Positions 1 through 7,757 of a stretch of 64,000 nucleotides of DNA are shown in pieces (the stretch's first letter is position 1; each line of letters starts with the position of its first letter). The position numbers and the translations under genes are program-made. The notes beneath the pieces were generated by a model. The model was not told the origin of the DNA. It did not search any database and saw nothing but the letters and a program-made list of their open reading frames with translations. This DNA is from Actinacidiphila alni. GTDB lineage: Bacteria; Actinomycetota; Actinomycetes; Streptomycetales; Streptomycetaceae. The stretch is from positions 1-64,000 of the forward strand of contig NZ_FONG01000001.1 of NCBI RefSeq assembly GCF_900112845.1, in the 5' to 3' direction.

Positions 1-1453
1 GGTTGTTCTTCCACCAGTCGCGGAAGGTGTGGGTGGGGAGGGTGGGGAGGTCGCGGGTGTGGGTCCAGTTTTTGCCGGGTCCGGGGAGTCGGGTGGGGTG
101 GAGGTGTCGGGTGCGGGTGGCGAGGTTCTGGGCCTGCTTCATGAGGGTGGGGTGGTCGAGTGTCCAGCGGGCGGCGCGCATGGCGGCGCGTTCGGTGGTG
201 TGGCCGCGTGCGGGTTTGATCGTGACTTTTTTGCCGTTGGTGGTGGTGGGTCCGCCTTGGGTGGTGCGTTCGCGGAGGTGGGTGAGGATTTCGGGGATGT
301 TGATGGCGACGGGGCAGACGGTGTAGCAGGCGCCGCAGAGGGTGGAGGCGTAGGGGAGTGAGGCGTCGAGTTCTGTTTGGGTGCCTCGGAGTTGGGGGGT
401 GAGGATGGCGCCGATGGGGCCGGGGTAGGCGGAGCCGTAGGCGTGGCCGCCGGCGCGTTCGTAGACGGGGCAGACGTTGAGGCAGGCGGAGCAGCGGATG
501 CAGCGCAGGGCGTGGCGGCCGGTGGTGTCGGCGAGGGTGTCGGTGCGTCCGTTGTCGAGCAGGACGAGGTGGAAGGTGGTGGGGCCGTCGCCGGGTGTGG
601 TGCCGGTGAACAGGGTGGTGTAGGGGTTCATGCGCTCCGCGGTGGAGGAGCGGGGGAGGGTCTGGAGGAAGATTTCCAGGTCTTGGAAGGTGGGGATGAC
701 CTTTTCGATGCCCACGACCGAGATGAGGGTGTCGGGCAGGGTGAGGCACATGCGTCCGTTGCCTTCGGATTCGACGACGACGAGGGTGCCGGTGTCGGCG
801 ATCATGAAGTTGGCGCCGGAGACGGCGACCTTGGCGCGGAGGAATTTTTCGCGGAGGTGGAGGCGGGCGGCTTCGGCGAGGTCTGCGGGGGTGTCGGAGA
901 GTTGTTCGGGGGCGGGGCGGCCCCAGTCGGCCATGTTGGCGCGGAAGATGTCGCGGATCTGGTGGCGGTTTTTGTGGATGGCGGGGACGAGGATGTGGGA
1001 GGGCTGGTCGTCTCCGAGCTGGACGATGAGTTCGGCCAGGTCGGTCTCGTAGGCGGTGATCCCGGCCTCCGCCAGCGCCGCGTTGAGGCCGATTTCCTGG
1101 GTGGCCATGGATTTGACTTTGACGACGTCGGTTTCGCCGGTGGCACGGATGAGCTGGGTGACGATGTGGTTGGCGTCGTCGGCGTCGGTGGCCCAGTGGA
1201 CGGTGCCGCCGGCGGCGGTGACGCTGGCCTCCAACTGCAGCAGGTAGTGGTCGAGGTGGCGCAGGGTGTGGTCCTTGACCGCGGCGCCTGCGGCCCGCAG
1301 CTGCGGCCAGTCCTCCAGCTCACCGATCGCTTTGGCCCGTTTGTCGCGGATGGTGTGGGTGGCGTGGGTGAGGTTCGCGCGGAGTTGGGTGTCCTTGGTG
1401 GAGGCCGCGGCGGCCTTCGGGAACGACGGCAGACCCAGATACGTACCACTCAT
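1..1453 (-). CDS. lutB: LutB-like lactate utilization iron-sulfur protein (3' end outside window)
   Basis: This is a subunit of the LutABC L-lactate oxidation system that converts lactate to pyruvate. An LUD-type domain covers roughly residues 60-300. Two cysteine clusters follow: CIRCSACLNVCP near residue 319 and CGACYTVCP near 374, the ferredoxin-like pair of this family. The ATG overlaps the lutA stop as ATGA, so the two are translationally coupled. The visible 484 codons are close to the full family length, so only the C-terminal tail is missing. Codon use is odd: from about residue 140 onward the gene prefers GAA, CAA, AAA and CTC, unlike lutA and the rhamnose genes. Family assignment is secure; the role in rhamnose catabolism is inferred from position. 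Confidence 0.9.
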   Translation of the reverse strand, partial: MSGTYLGLPSFPKAAAASTKDTQLRANLTHATHTIRDKRAKAIGELEDWPQLRAAGAAVKDHTLRHLDHYLLQLEASVTAAGGTVHWATDADDANHIVTQLIRATGETDVVKVKSMATQEIGLNAALAEAGITAYETDLAELIVQLGDDQPSHILVPAIHKNRHQIRDIFRANMADWGRPAPEQLSDTPADLAEAARLHLREKFLRAKVAVSGANFMIADTGTLVVVESEGNGRMCLTLPDTLISVVGIEKVIPTFQDLEIFLQTLPRSSTAERMNPYTTLFTGTTPGDGPTTFHLVLLDNGRTDTLADTTGRHALRCIRCSACLNVCPVYERAGGHAYGSAYPGPIGAILTPQLRGTQTELDASLPYASTLCGACYTVCPVAINIPEILTHLRERTTQGGPTTTNGKKVTIKPARGHTTERAAMRAARWTLDHPTLMKQAQNLATRTRHLHPTRLPGPGKNWTHTRDLPTLPTHTFRDWWKNN

Positions 1454-2274
1454 CGGACGGCTCCCTTGGTGCGTGTGCTGCCGCCCGTGGCGACATGGAC
1501 CGGAGCCCCCGAGGCGGGCACCGTCAGCGGGTTCTCCTCCGTACTGGCCAGGATCTCCGCGATGTGCACCGGGCGGATCGCGGTGCGCTGCCGGGACATC
1601 GTCCCGCCCAGGTGCATCAGGCAGGAGTTGTCGGCCGCGCACAGCACCTCGGCGCCGGTCTCCTCGGCGTGCCGTACCTTGTCCGCCGCCATCGCCGCCG
1701 ACACGTCGGGGTTCTTCACGGCGAAGGTGCCGCCGAAGCCGCAGCACTCCTCCGCGCCCTCCAACTCCCGCAGCTCCAGACCCCGTACGGCCTCCAGCAG
1801 CCGGCGCGGCCTGTCGCCGAGCCCCAGCATCCGCAGGCCGTGACACGTCGGGTGGTAGGTGACGGTGTGCGGGAAGTACGCGCCCACGTCCGTCACCCCC
1901 AGTACGTCCACCAGGAATTCGGTCAACTCGTACGTCCTGGGCACCACATCGGCCAGCGTCCGGCCCAACTCGTCGCCGCGCCCCTCCTCCCGGGCCCGCT
2001 CGCCGAGCCGCGGGTAGATGTCCCGCACCATGGCGGCGCACGAACCGGAGGGCGTGACCACGTAGTCGTAGCCGGCGAAGACCCGCGCCTGGCGGCGCGC
2101 CAGCGGCTCCGCCTCGTGCCGGTAACCGGTGTTGAAGTGCGCCTGCCCACAACACGTCTGCCCCATCGGGAAGTCGACCTCGACGCCGAGCCGCTCAAGC
2201 AGCGCGACGACGGCCCGGCCGGTCTGTGGGTAGAGCGTGTCGTTCACGCAGGTGAGGAACAGGGCGGCACGCAT
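1450..2274 (-). CDS. lutA: LutA-like (Fe-S)-binding lactate oxidation protein
   Basis: This is a 274-residue cytoplasmic protein of the LutA/GlcF cysteine-rich (CCG) family, which partners LutB in oxidising L-lactate to pyruvate. Two CCG-type repeats are visible: GQTCCGQAHFNTGY near residue 45, then TYHPTCHG and EECCGFGG with a late CAADNSC. The ATG chosen begins MRAALFLTCVND, the usual N-terminus, although the frame stays open far upstream. It lies 56 bp after the rhamnulokinase stop on the same strand. Rhamnose breakdown yields L-lactaldehyde and then L-lactate, so co-transcription with the rhamnose genes makes metabolic sense. Confidence 0.92.
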   Translation of the reverse strand: MRAALFLTCVNDTLYPQTGRAVVALLERLGVEVDFPMGQTCCGQAHFNTGYRHEAEPLARRQARVFAGYDYVVTPSGSCAAMVRDIYPRLGERAREEGRGDELGRTLADVVPRTYELTEFLVDVLGVTDVGAYFPHTVTYHPTCHGLRMLGLGDRPRRLLEAVRGLELRELEGAEECCGFGGTFAVKNPDVSAAMAADKVRHAEETGAEVLCAADNSCLMHLGGTMSRQRTAIRPVHIAEILASTEENPLTVPASGAPVHVATGGSTRTKGAVR

Positions 2275-2330
2275 CGCGGCTCCCTCGGGGTCGTACGGGC
2301 GGTGGTCAGGGGTCGGGAGGTGACGGATGG

Positions 2331-3824
2331 TCAGGGGGCCGTGACGACACGGGCGTCGGCCGCGTCCCAGGCGCGGAGGTCGCCGCTCGGCTCGAAGTGC
2401 CGCAACTCCTGGGTGTCGGCGACCAGTTGGCGCATCTCGGCGAGATCGCCCACCAGGCCGTCGGCGCGGGCCTGGACGAGGATGTTGCCGAGCGCGGTCG
2501 CCTCGGTCGGTCCGGCGATCACCGGCAGGCCCGTCGCGTCCGCCGTGAACCGGCACAGCAGGTCGTTGCGGCTGCCGCCGCCCACCAGATGGATCCGGGT
2601 GATGTCCCGCCCGGCCAGTGCGGCCGCGCGCCGCAGCACCCTGCGGTGCGCGAGCGCGAGACTCTCCAGCACGCAGCGCACCAGCGCGCCCCGGCTCGCG
2701 GGCGCCCGCTGCCCCGTACGGACGCAAGTCTCCGCGATCGCGGCGGGCATGTCCGCGGGGGCCAGGAATTCGGGCGCGTCCGGGTCGATCACGGCCGCGA
2801 ACGGCTCGGCGCGCGCCGCGTCCGCCAGCAGCGAGGCCAGTTCGGACGGCTCGCCGCGCGCCGCCCAGACCCGACGGCACTCCTCCAGCAGCCACATGCC
2901 CATGATGTTCCGCAGATAGCGGAAGGTGCCGTCGACACCGCGCTCATTGGTGAAATTCGCGGCCCGCGACGCCTCGGTCAGCACCGGCCCGGGCAGTTCG
3001 AGACCGGCCAGCGACCAGGTGCCGCACGAGATGTACGCGCCGCCCGGCGCGGTGAGCGGCACCGCGGCCACCGCCGAGGCGGTGTCGTGCGACGCCACGG
3101 TGACGACCGGGGTGCCGGCCGCCAGGCCGGTCGCCGCCACGATGTGCGGCAGCAGCTCACCGGCGCTCTCACCGGGGTGCCGCAGCGGCGGCAGCAGCGC
3201 CGGATCGAGGCCGATCCGGGCCGCCAGATCCCGCGACCACTCGCCCGTGCGGGCGTCCAGCAGGCCCGTGGTCGAGGCGTTCGTGACCTCGGCGCCGACA
3301 CTGCCGGTCAGCCAGTGCGTCAGCAGGTCCGGGATCAGCAACAGCTTCTCGGCCGCCGCCAGTTGGGCGGTGTCGCGGGCCGCCGCTAGCTGGAAGACGG
3401 TGTTGAACGGAAGGTGCTGGAGGCCGTTGACGGTGTACAGCTCCTGCGCGCCGGCCTTGTCCCGCACCTGCGGTGCGACCGTCGCCGTACGGGCGTCCCG
3501 GTAGTGGTACGGGATGCCCAGCAGGGCGCCGTCCGCGTCCAGCAGGCCGTAGTCGACCGCCCATGTGTCGACACCCACCGAGGTCACGGCCGGGGCCGTT
3601 CGCGCAGCCTCGCGCAGGCCGTCCAGGATGCCGGTGAACAGTCCCGGCAGGTTCCAGTGGAGGCCGCTCGGCAGCCTGACCGGCACATTCGCGAAGCGGT
3701 TCACTTCCGTGAGGGTCAGTTCCCCCCGGCCCACCCGCCCCACGACCACGCGACCGCTGGTCGCGCCCAGGTCGACGGCCGCGTAGCTCCTGGCTGCGCC
3801 TGCGATTGGGGGTGTGCTGGTCAT
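2331..3824 (-). CDS. rhaB: Rhamnulokinase (FGGY family)
   Basis: This 497-residue sugar kinase phosphorylates L-rhamnulose to L-rhamnulose 1-phosphate with ATP. The N-terminus holds the ASKHA phosphate motif (AAVDLGATSGRVVVG). A conserved SVGVDTWAVDYGLLD follows, and ASHDTASAV and VGGGSRNDLLCRFTAD lie in the C-terminal half, as in rhamnulokinases. The ATG at 3824 has an AAGGAG box at good spacing; an in-frame upstream extension lacks a site and falls in repeat DNA. It sits third in the leftward rhamnose operon, separated from the aldolase gene by a 247-bp gap that carries a repeat element, so a separate promoter or RNA processing there is possible. Confidence 0.92.
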   Translation of the reverse strand: MTSTPPIAGAARSYAAVDLGATSGRVVVGRVGRGELTLTEVNRFANVPVRLPSGLHWNLPGLFTGILDGLREAARTAPAVTSVGVDTWAVDYGLLDADGALLGIPYHYRDARTATVAPQVRDKAGAQELYTVNGLQHLPFNTVFQLAAARDTAQLAAAEKLLLIPDLLTHWLTGSVGAEVTNASTTGLLDARTGEWSRDLAARIGLDPALLPPLRHPGESAGELLPHIVAATGLAAGTPVVTVASHDTASAVAAVPLTAPGGAYISCGTWSLAGLELPGPVLTEASRAANFTNERGVDGTFRYLRNIMGMWLLEECRRVWAARGEPSELASLLADAARAEPFAAVIDPDAPEFLAPADMPAAIAETCVRTGQRAPASRGALVRCVLESLALAHRRVLRRAAALAGRDITRIHLVGGGSRNDLLCRFTADATGLPVIAGPTEATALGNILVQARADGLVGDLAEMRQLVADTQELRHFEPSGDLRAWDAADARVVTAP

Positions 3825-3869
3825 GCCTCTCCTTGACGAATTGCGCTCCGCTCGCTGCGGAGGTACGGA

Positions 3870-4040
3870 CCCCGTAGGGGCGCGGGGAACTGCGCGGCCC
3901 GCCCCCACCGGCCCGGTGGTCGTGGAACAGACAGCGTCTGCCCCGCTGGGGGCGGTTTTTTGCCTGCGGCGCCGCGACGGCTGGTCGCGCAGTTCCTCCC
4001 CCAGCTACCGCTGGGAGGTGCCCCCAGCGCCCCTACGGGG
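3870..4040. repeat. Streptomyces-type inverted-repeat element with embedded small palindrome
   Basis: An inverted repeat in the rhaB-aldolase gap. The left arm at 3870-3896 (GGGGCGCGGGGAACTGCGCG core) has its complement at 3986-3996 plus 4027-4040. The right arm is split by about 30 bp (3997-4026) that carries its own stem, CCCAGC-tacc-GCTGGG. The same element, unsplit, recurs at 48134-48263. Between the arms the two copies share the motif CAGCGTCTGCCCCGCTGG. It could act as a terminator or mRNA-processing structure inside the operon. Confidence 0.75.
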
Positions 4041-4071
4041 CACTGTCCTCCACCGGAGAAGGGCCACCCTG

Positions 4072-6126
4072 CTATCGCAGAAAAGCGGCAGCGACACCCG
4101 CGTCGACCGGGATGTGGAGCCCCGTGGTGTGGGTGAGCTGGCCGCCGGTGAGGGCGAAGACGGCGTTGGCGACGTGTTCGGGGAGGACTTCCCGCTTCAA
4201 GAGGGTGCGCTGGGCGTAGAACTCCCCGAGCTTGGCCTCCTCGACGCCGTAGACGGCGGCCCGCTGGGCGCCCCAGCCGCCGGCGAAGATGCCGGAGCCG
4301 CGGACGACCCCGTCGGGGTTGATCCCGTTGACCCGGATCCCATGCTCGCCCAACTCGGCGGCGAGCAGCCGCACTTGGTGGGCCTGGTCGGCCTTGACGG
4401 CCGAGTAGGCGATGTTGTTCGGCCCGGCGAACACCGCGTTCTTGGACGCGATGTAGACGATGTCACCGCCGAGCTTCTGCTCGATCATCACCTTGGCGGC
4501 GGCGCGCGAGACCAGGAAGGAACCGCGCGCCATGATGTCGTGCTGGAGGTCCCAGTCGCGGGCGGTGGTCTCCAGCAGCGGCTTGGAGATCGAGATGCCG
4601 GCGTTGTTGACGACGAGGTCGACGCCCCCGAAGGCGAGGACGGCCGCGGCGAAGGCCGCCTCGATCTGCTCCTCGGAGGTGACGTCCACGGTGACGGCGA
4701 CCGCCTTGTCAGGACCGCCCAGCTCCTCGGCGACGGCCGCGGCATTGTCACCGTCGAGATCGGCGACGACCACACAGGCGCCCTCGGCGACCAGCCGGTG
4801 CGCGATGGCCTTGCCGATGCCGGAGCCCGCCCCGGTGACCAGCGCGATCCGGGCCGCCAGCGGCTTGGGCGCCGGCATCCGCCGCAGCTTGGCCTCCTCC
4901 AGCTCCCAGTACTCGATGCGGAACTTCTCCGACTCCTCGATCGGCCGGTACGAGGAGACCGCCTCGGCGCCGCGCATCACATTGACGGCGTTGACGTAGA
5001 ACTCGCCCGCGACGCGCGCGGTCTGCTTGTCCTTGCCGTAGGAGAACATGCCGACGCCCGGTACGAGGATGATCGCCGGGTCGGCGCCGCGCATGGCGGG
5101 GGAGTCGGGGGCCGCGTGCCGTCGGTAATAGGCGGCGTACTCCTCGCGGTAGGCGGTGTGCAGCGCGCGCAGCCGCTCGGCGGCCTCGTCGAGGGGCGTG
5201 GTGGGCGGCAGGTCCAGGACCAGCGGGCGGACCTTGGTGCGCAGGAAGTGGTCGGGGCAGGAGGTGCCGAGCGCGGCCAGCCGCGGGTGCTCGGCGCGGG
5301 ACAGGAAGTCCAGCACCTCGGGGGAGTCGGTGAAGTGGCCGACCTGCGGCCGGTCCTGCGAGGCGATCGAGCGCAGCAGCGGGGCCAGCGCGGCGGCCCG
5401 TGCCCGCCGCTCGCCCTCCGGCAGCGGCCCGTAGCCGTCCAGCTCCGGGCCGAACGGCTCGGCCTTGCCGCGCTGCGCGAGGAAGGTCTCGGCGGTGCGG
5501 ATGATGTGCAGCGAATTGCGCTCGCACTCCTCGGAGGTGGCACCCCAGGCGGTGATGCCGTGGCCGCCGAGCACACAGCCGATCGCCTGCGGGTGCGCCT
5601 CCTTGACGGCCGCGATGTCCAGGCCGAGCTGGAAGCCGGGCCGGCGCCAGGGCACCCACACCACGCTGTCGCCGAAACACTCCTTGGTGAGCGCCTCGCC
5701 GTCGGCCGCGCAGGCCAGGGCGATCCCGGAGTCCGGGTGCAGGTGGTCGACGTGCGCGGCGTCCACCAGGCCGTGCATGGCGGTGTCGATGGACGGCGCG
5801 GCGCCGCCCTTGCCGTGCAGGCAGTAGTCGAAGGCGGCGACCATCTCGTCCTCGCGCTCCACCCCCGGGTACACCTGCGTCAGGGCGCGCAGCCGGTCGA
5901 GGCGCAGCACCGCCAGGCCCGGTTCCGTGAGCGTGCCCAGGTCGCCGCCGGAGCCCTTGACCCACATCAGCTCGGTGTCGGCGCCGGTCACCGGGTCGGG
6001 CGCGGTGCCCTTGGCGGAGGTGTTGCCGCCTGCGTAATTGGTGTTGCGCGGGTCGGAGCCGAGCCGGTTGGAACGGCCGAGGAGCGCGCCGACCGCACTG
6101 TCGTCGGGGCTGGTGGCGGAAGCCAT
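4072..6126 (-). CDS. Bifunctional rhamnulose-1-phosphate aldolase / short-chain dehydrogenase
   Basis: This 684-residue fusion protein has two jobs. Its class II aldolase half (about residues 1-400) cleaves L-rhamnulose 1-phosphate to dihydroxyacetone phosphate and L-lactaldehyde. Its short-chain dehydrogenase half (about 425-684) is thought to oxidise lactaldehyde to lactate (the RhaEW type). The SDR half shows TGAGSGIG near residue 432, NNAG, and the YSAVK catalytic pair near 572. The N-terminal half contains RNTNYAGGNTSAKG and GGHGITAWG typical of the aldolase. The ATG at 6126 has AAGGAA upstream. It is downstream of rhaI by 165 bp. The family is clear; the lactaldehyde step is known for homologues, not shown here. 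Confidence 0.93.
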   Translation of the reverse strand: MASATSPDDSAVGALLGRSNRLGSDPRNTNYAGGNTSAKGTAPDPVTGADTELMWVKGSGGDLGTLTEPGLAVLRLDRLRALTQVYPGVEREDEMVAAFDYCLHGKGGAAPSIDTAMHGLVDAAHVDHLHPDSGIALACAADGEALTKECFGDSVVWVPWRRPGFQLGLDIAAVKEAHPQAIGCVLGGHGITAWGATSEECERNSLHIIRTAETFLAQRGKAEPFGPELDGYGPLPEGERRARAAALAPLLRSIASQDRPQVGHFTDSPEVLDFLSRAEHPRLAALGTSCPDHFLRTKVRPLVLDLPPTTPLDEAAERLRALHTAYREEYAAYYRRHAAPDSPAMRGADPAIILVPGVGMFSYGKDKQTARVAGEFYVNAVNVMRGAEAVSSYRPIEESEKFRIEYWELEEAKLRRMPAPKPLAARIALVTGAGSGIGKAIAHRLVAEGACVVVADLDGDNAAAVAEELGGPDKAVAVTVDVTSEEQIEAAFAAAVLAFGGVDLVVNNAGISISKPLLETTARDWDLQHDIMARGSFLVSRAAAKVMIEQKLGGDIVYIASKNAVFAGPNNIAYSAVKADQAHQVRLLAAELGEHGIRVNGINPDGVVRGSGIFAGGWGAQRAAVYGVEEAKLGEFYAQRTLLKREVLPEHVANAVFALTGGQLTHTTGLHIPVDAGVAAAFLR

Positions 6127-6291
6127 GCGAATTCCTTCGAAGGGTGGGTTGGTGGCGAGTGAGCCGAAGCGGAGCGGCCGCTGTTGAAAGGGAGAACGCG
6201 CGGAGGCTGTGAGGAACGAGCAGCCGAGCACGATCGACCGTCGACAGTGGCTTAGCGCGGCGGAGGCGAACCGAGCCTTGAAAAGAGGGCC

Positions 6292-7458
6292 TCAGGCGCC
6301 CCAGCCGGCCTGTTCGCCGCCGACGCGCTCGGAGACGATCCGGGAGGCCCAGCCGGAGGCGCGGTAGGCGGCCATCGGGTCGGGGTCGATGCCCAGCTCG
6401 GTGCGGACCTCGGCGAGCAGCGGACGGACGTCGGTGTTGTAGGCGTCCATCAGGACGGCGTTGGCCTCCAGCACGTCCCCGGCGAGCTGGGCGGCGCGCA
6501 GCGCGTTCAGGTCCACCAGCAGCGCCTTGGCGGTGGCCTCCTGGACGTTCATCACCGAGCGGATGATCGCCGGGATCTTCGCCTCGATGTTGTGGCACTG
6601 GTCGAGCATGAAGGCGACGCCCGTCTCCGGGGCGAGCCCGTTGTTCTTGGCGACCTCGTGCATGATCCGGAAGAGCTGGAAGGGGTCGGCCGAGCCGACC
6701 ATGAGATCGTCGTCGGCGTAGAAGCGGGAGTTGAAGTCGAAGCCGCCGAGCTTCTTCTCGCGCAGCAGGAAGGCCACGATGAACTCGATGTTGGTGCCGG
6801 GCGCGTGGTGCCCGGTGTCCACCACGACCTGCGCCTTCTCGCCGAGCTTGAGGCAGTGCGCGTACGAGGTGCCCCAGTCCGGCACGTCGGTGGTGTAGAA
6901 GGCGGGCTCGAAGAGCTTGTACTCCAGCAGCATCCGCTGGTCCTCGCCGAGCCGCGCGTACACCTCGGCGAGCGCCTCGGCGAAGCGGTCCTGGCGGGTG
7001 ACGATGTCGTCCTGGCCGGGGTAGTTGGTGCCGTCGGCGAACCACAGCTTCAGGTCGTGCGAGCCGGTGGCGTCCATGATGTCGACGCATTCCAGCAGGT
7101 GGTCGACGGCCTTGCGGCGGATCGCGGGGTCGGCGTTGGCGACCGAGCCGAGCTTGTAGTCGTCGTCCTGGAAGAGATTGGAATTGATCGCGCCGAGCGT
7201 CAGGCCGCGCTCCTTGGCGTACGTGGACAGCGCCGCGTAGTCGTCGGTGAGGTCCCAGGGGATGTGCAGGGACACGATCGGCGCCACACCGGTGGCCGCG
7301 TGCACCTGGGCGGCGTCGTCCAGCTTTTCGTACGGGTTACGCGGCACGCCCTCCTGCCGGAACACCTTGAAGCGGGTGCCGGAGTTGCCGTAGGCCCACG
7401 ACGGGGTCTCGATCCGCTGGGACTTCAGCGCCGCCTTCACGGCCGACAGGTCTGTCAT
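6292..7458 (-). CDS. rhaI: L-rhamnose isomerase
   Basis: This is a 388-residue cytoplasmic metal-dependent isomerase that converts L-rhamnose to L-rhamnulose (RhaI family, TIM barrel). Visible barrel and metal-site segments include LKLWFADGTNYPGQDD, LLEYKLFEPAFYTTD, VVVDTGHHAPGTNIE and DFNSRFYADDDLM. The ATG at 7458 is preceded by AGAGG. An upstream in-frame ATG at 7479 would place the operator inside the coding region and is less likely. It is the first gene of the leftward rhamnose operon, with a consensus-like promoter at 7493-7521 and an operator 12 bp before the start codon. Confidence 0.93.
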   Translation of the reverse strand: MTDLSAVKAALKSQRIETPSWAYGNSGTRFKVFRQEGVPRNPYEKLDDAAQVHAATGVAPIVSLHIPWDLTDDYAALSTYAKERGLTLGAINSNLFQDDDYKLGSVANADPAIRRKAVDHLLECVDIMDATGSHDLKLWFADGTNYPGQDDIVTRQDRFAEALAEVYARLGEDQRMLLEYKLFEPAFYTTDVPDWGTSYAHCLKLGEKAQVVVDTGHHAPGTNIEFIVAFLLREKKLGGFDFNSRFYADDDLMVGSADPFQLFRIMHEVAKNNGLAPETGVAFMLDQCHNIEAKIPAIIRSVMNVQEATAKALLVDLNALRAAQLAGDVLEANAVLMDAYNTDVRPLLAEVRTELGIDPDPMAAYRASGWASRIVSERVGGEQAGWGA

Positions 7459-7469
7459 GGCAACCTCTG

Positions 7470-7481
7470 TGAATCGTTTCA
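7470..7481. promoter_or_regulatory. Candidate rhamnose-regulator operator O1
   Basis: TGAATCGTTTCA, a one-mismatch palindrome of the TGAA-N4-TTCA type. It sits just downstream of the predicted rhaI transcription start and before its ribosome binding site, where a bound LacI-type repressor would block elongation. Four similar sites occur around the divergent promoters and the regulator gene. Confidence 0.7.
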
Positions 7482-7492
7482 TTTGAGGGCTC

Positions 7493-7521
7493 ACCTTAAG
7501 GGCGGTGCTGCGCCATGTCAA
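7493..7521 (-). promoter_or_regulatory. rhaI promoter
   Basis: Reading leftward, a perfect -35 TTGACA (7521-7516), a 17-bp spacer and -10 TAAGGT (7498-7493). Transcription would begin near 7486, about 28 bp before the rhaI ATG, with operator O1 directly downstream. Confidence 0.7.
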
Positions 7522-7562
7522 TGGTCATGACGTGAACCCGATGTGGGGGTGCTTGCCGTTAT

Positions 7563-7574
7563 TGAATCGTGTCA
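7563..7574. promoter_or_regulatory. Candidate rhamnose-regulator operator O2
   Basis: TGAATCGTGTCA, close to O1 with one changed base in the right arm. It lies between the two divergent promoters, upstream of both -35 boxes, so it may assist looping or cooperative repression. Confidence 0.55.
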
Positions 7575-7665
7575 TGCGGCCCGGACGCGCTGCTAGATGG
7601 TGACTTTCCAGCCGACTTTGGGCGTCCGCCGGGGGTTGATCTCCCGAAACGGCTCATCGGAAGTC

Positions 7666-7694
7666 TTGACGGCCTGATCAAGCGGGGCTAACGT
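7666..7694 (+). promoter_or_regulatory. Promoter of the rhamnose ABC transporter operon
   Basis: -35 TTGACG (7666-7671), a 17-bp spacer and -10 TAACGT (7689-7694). The predicted start near 7701 is 57 bp upstream of the ATPase ATG, with operator O3 at about +9, mirroring the layout at rhaI. Confidence 0.65.
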
Positions 7695-7708
7695 CCCGGC
7701 AACTCCAT

Positions 7709-7720
7709 TGAAACATTTCA
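7709..7720. promoter_or_regulatory. Candidate rhamnose-regulator operator O3
   Basis: TGAAACATTTCA, an inverted repeat TGAAA/TTTCA just downstream of the predicted transporter transcription start. It is related to O1 and O2 and to two sites before the regulator gene. Confidence 0.65.
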
Positions 7721-7757
7721 CCCCGCGGCGCATGACCGGGAGATCCAGGAGACATCA

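Noticed and set aside
377..1843. Long plus-strand open frame of 488 codons opposite lutA/lutB
   Set aside because: Gly/Ala/Val-rich translation with no domain; it is the GC-driven antisense shadow of lutB and lutA, which have clear motifs.
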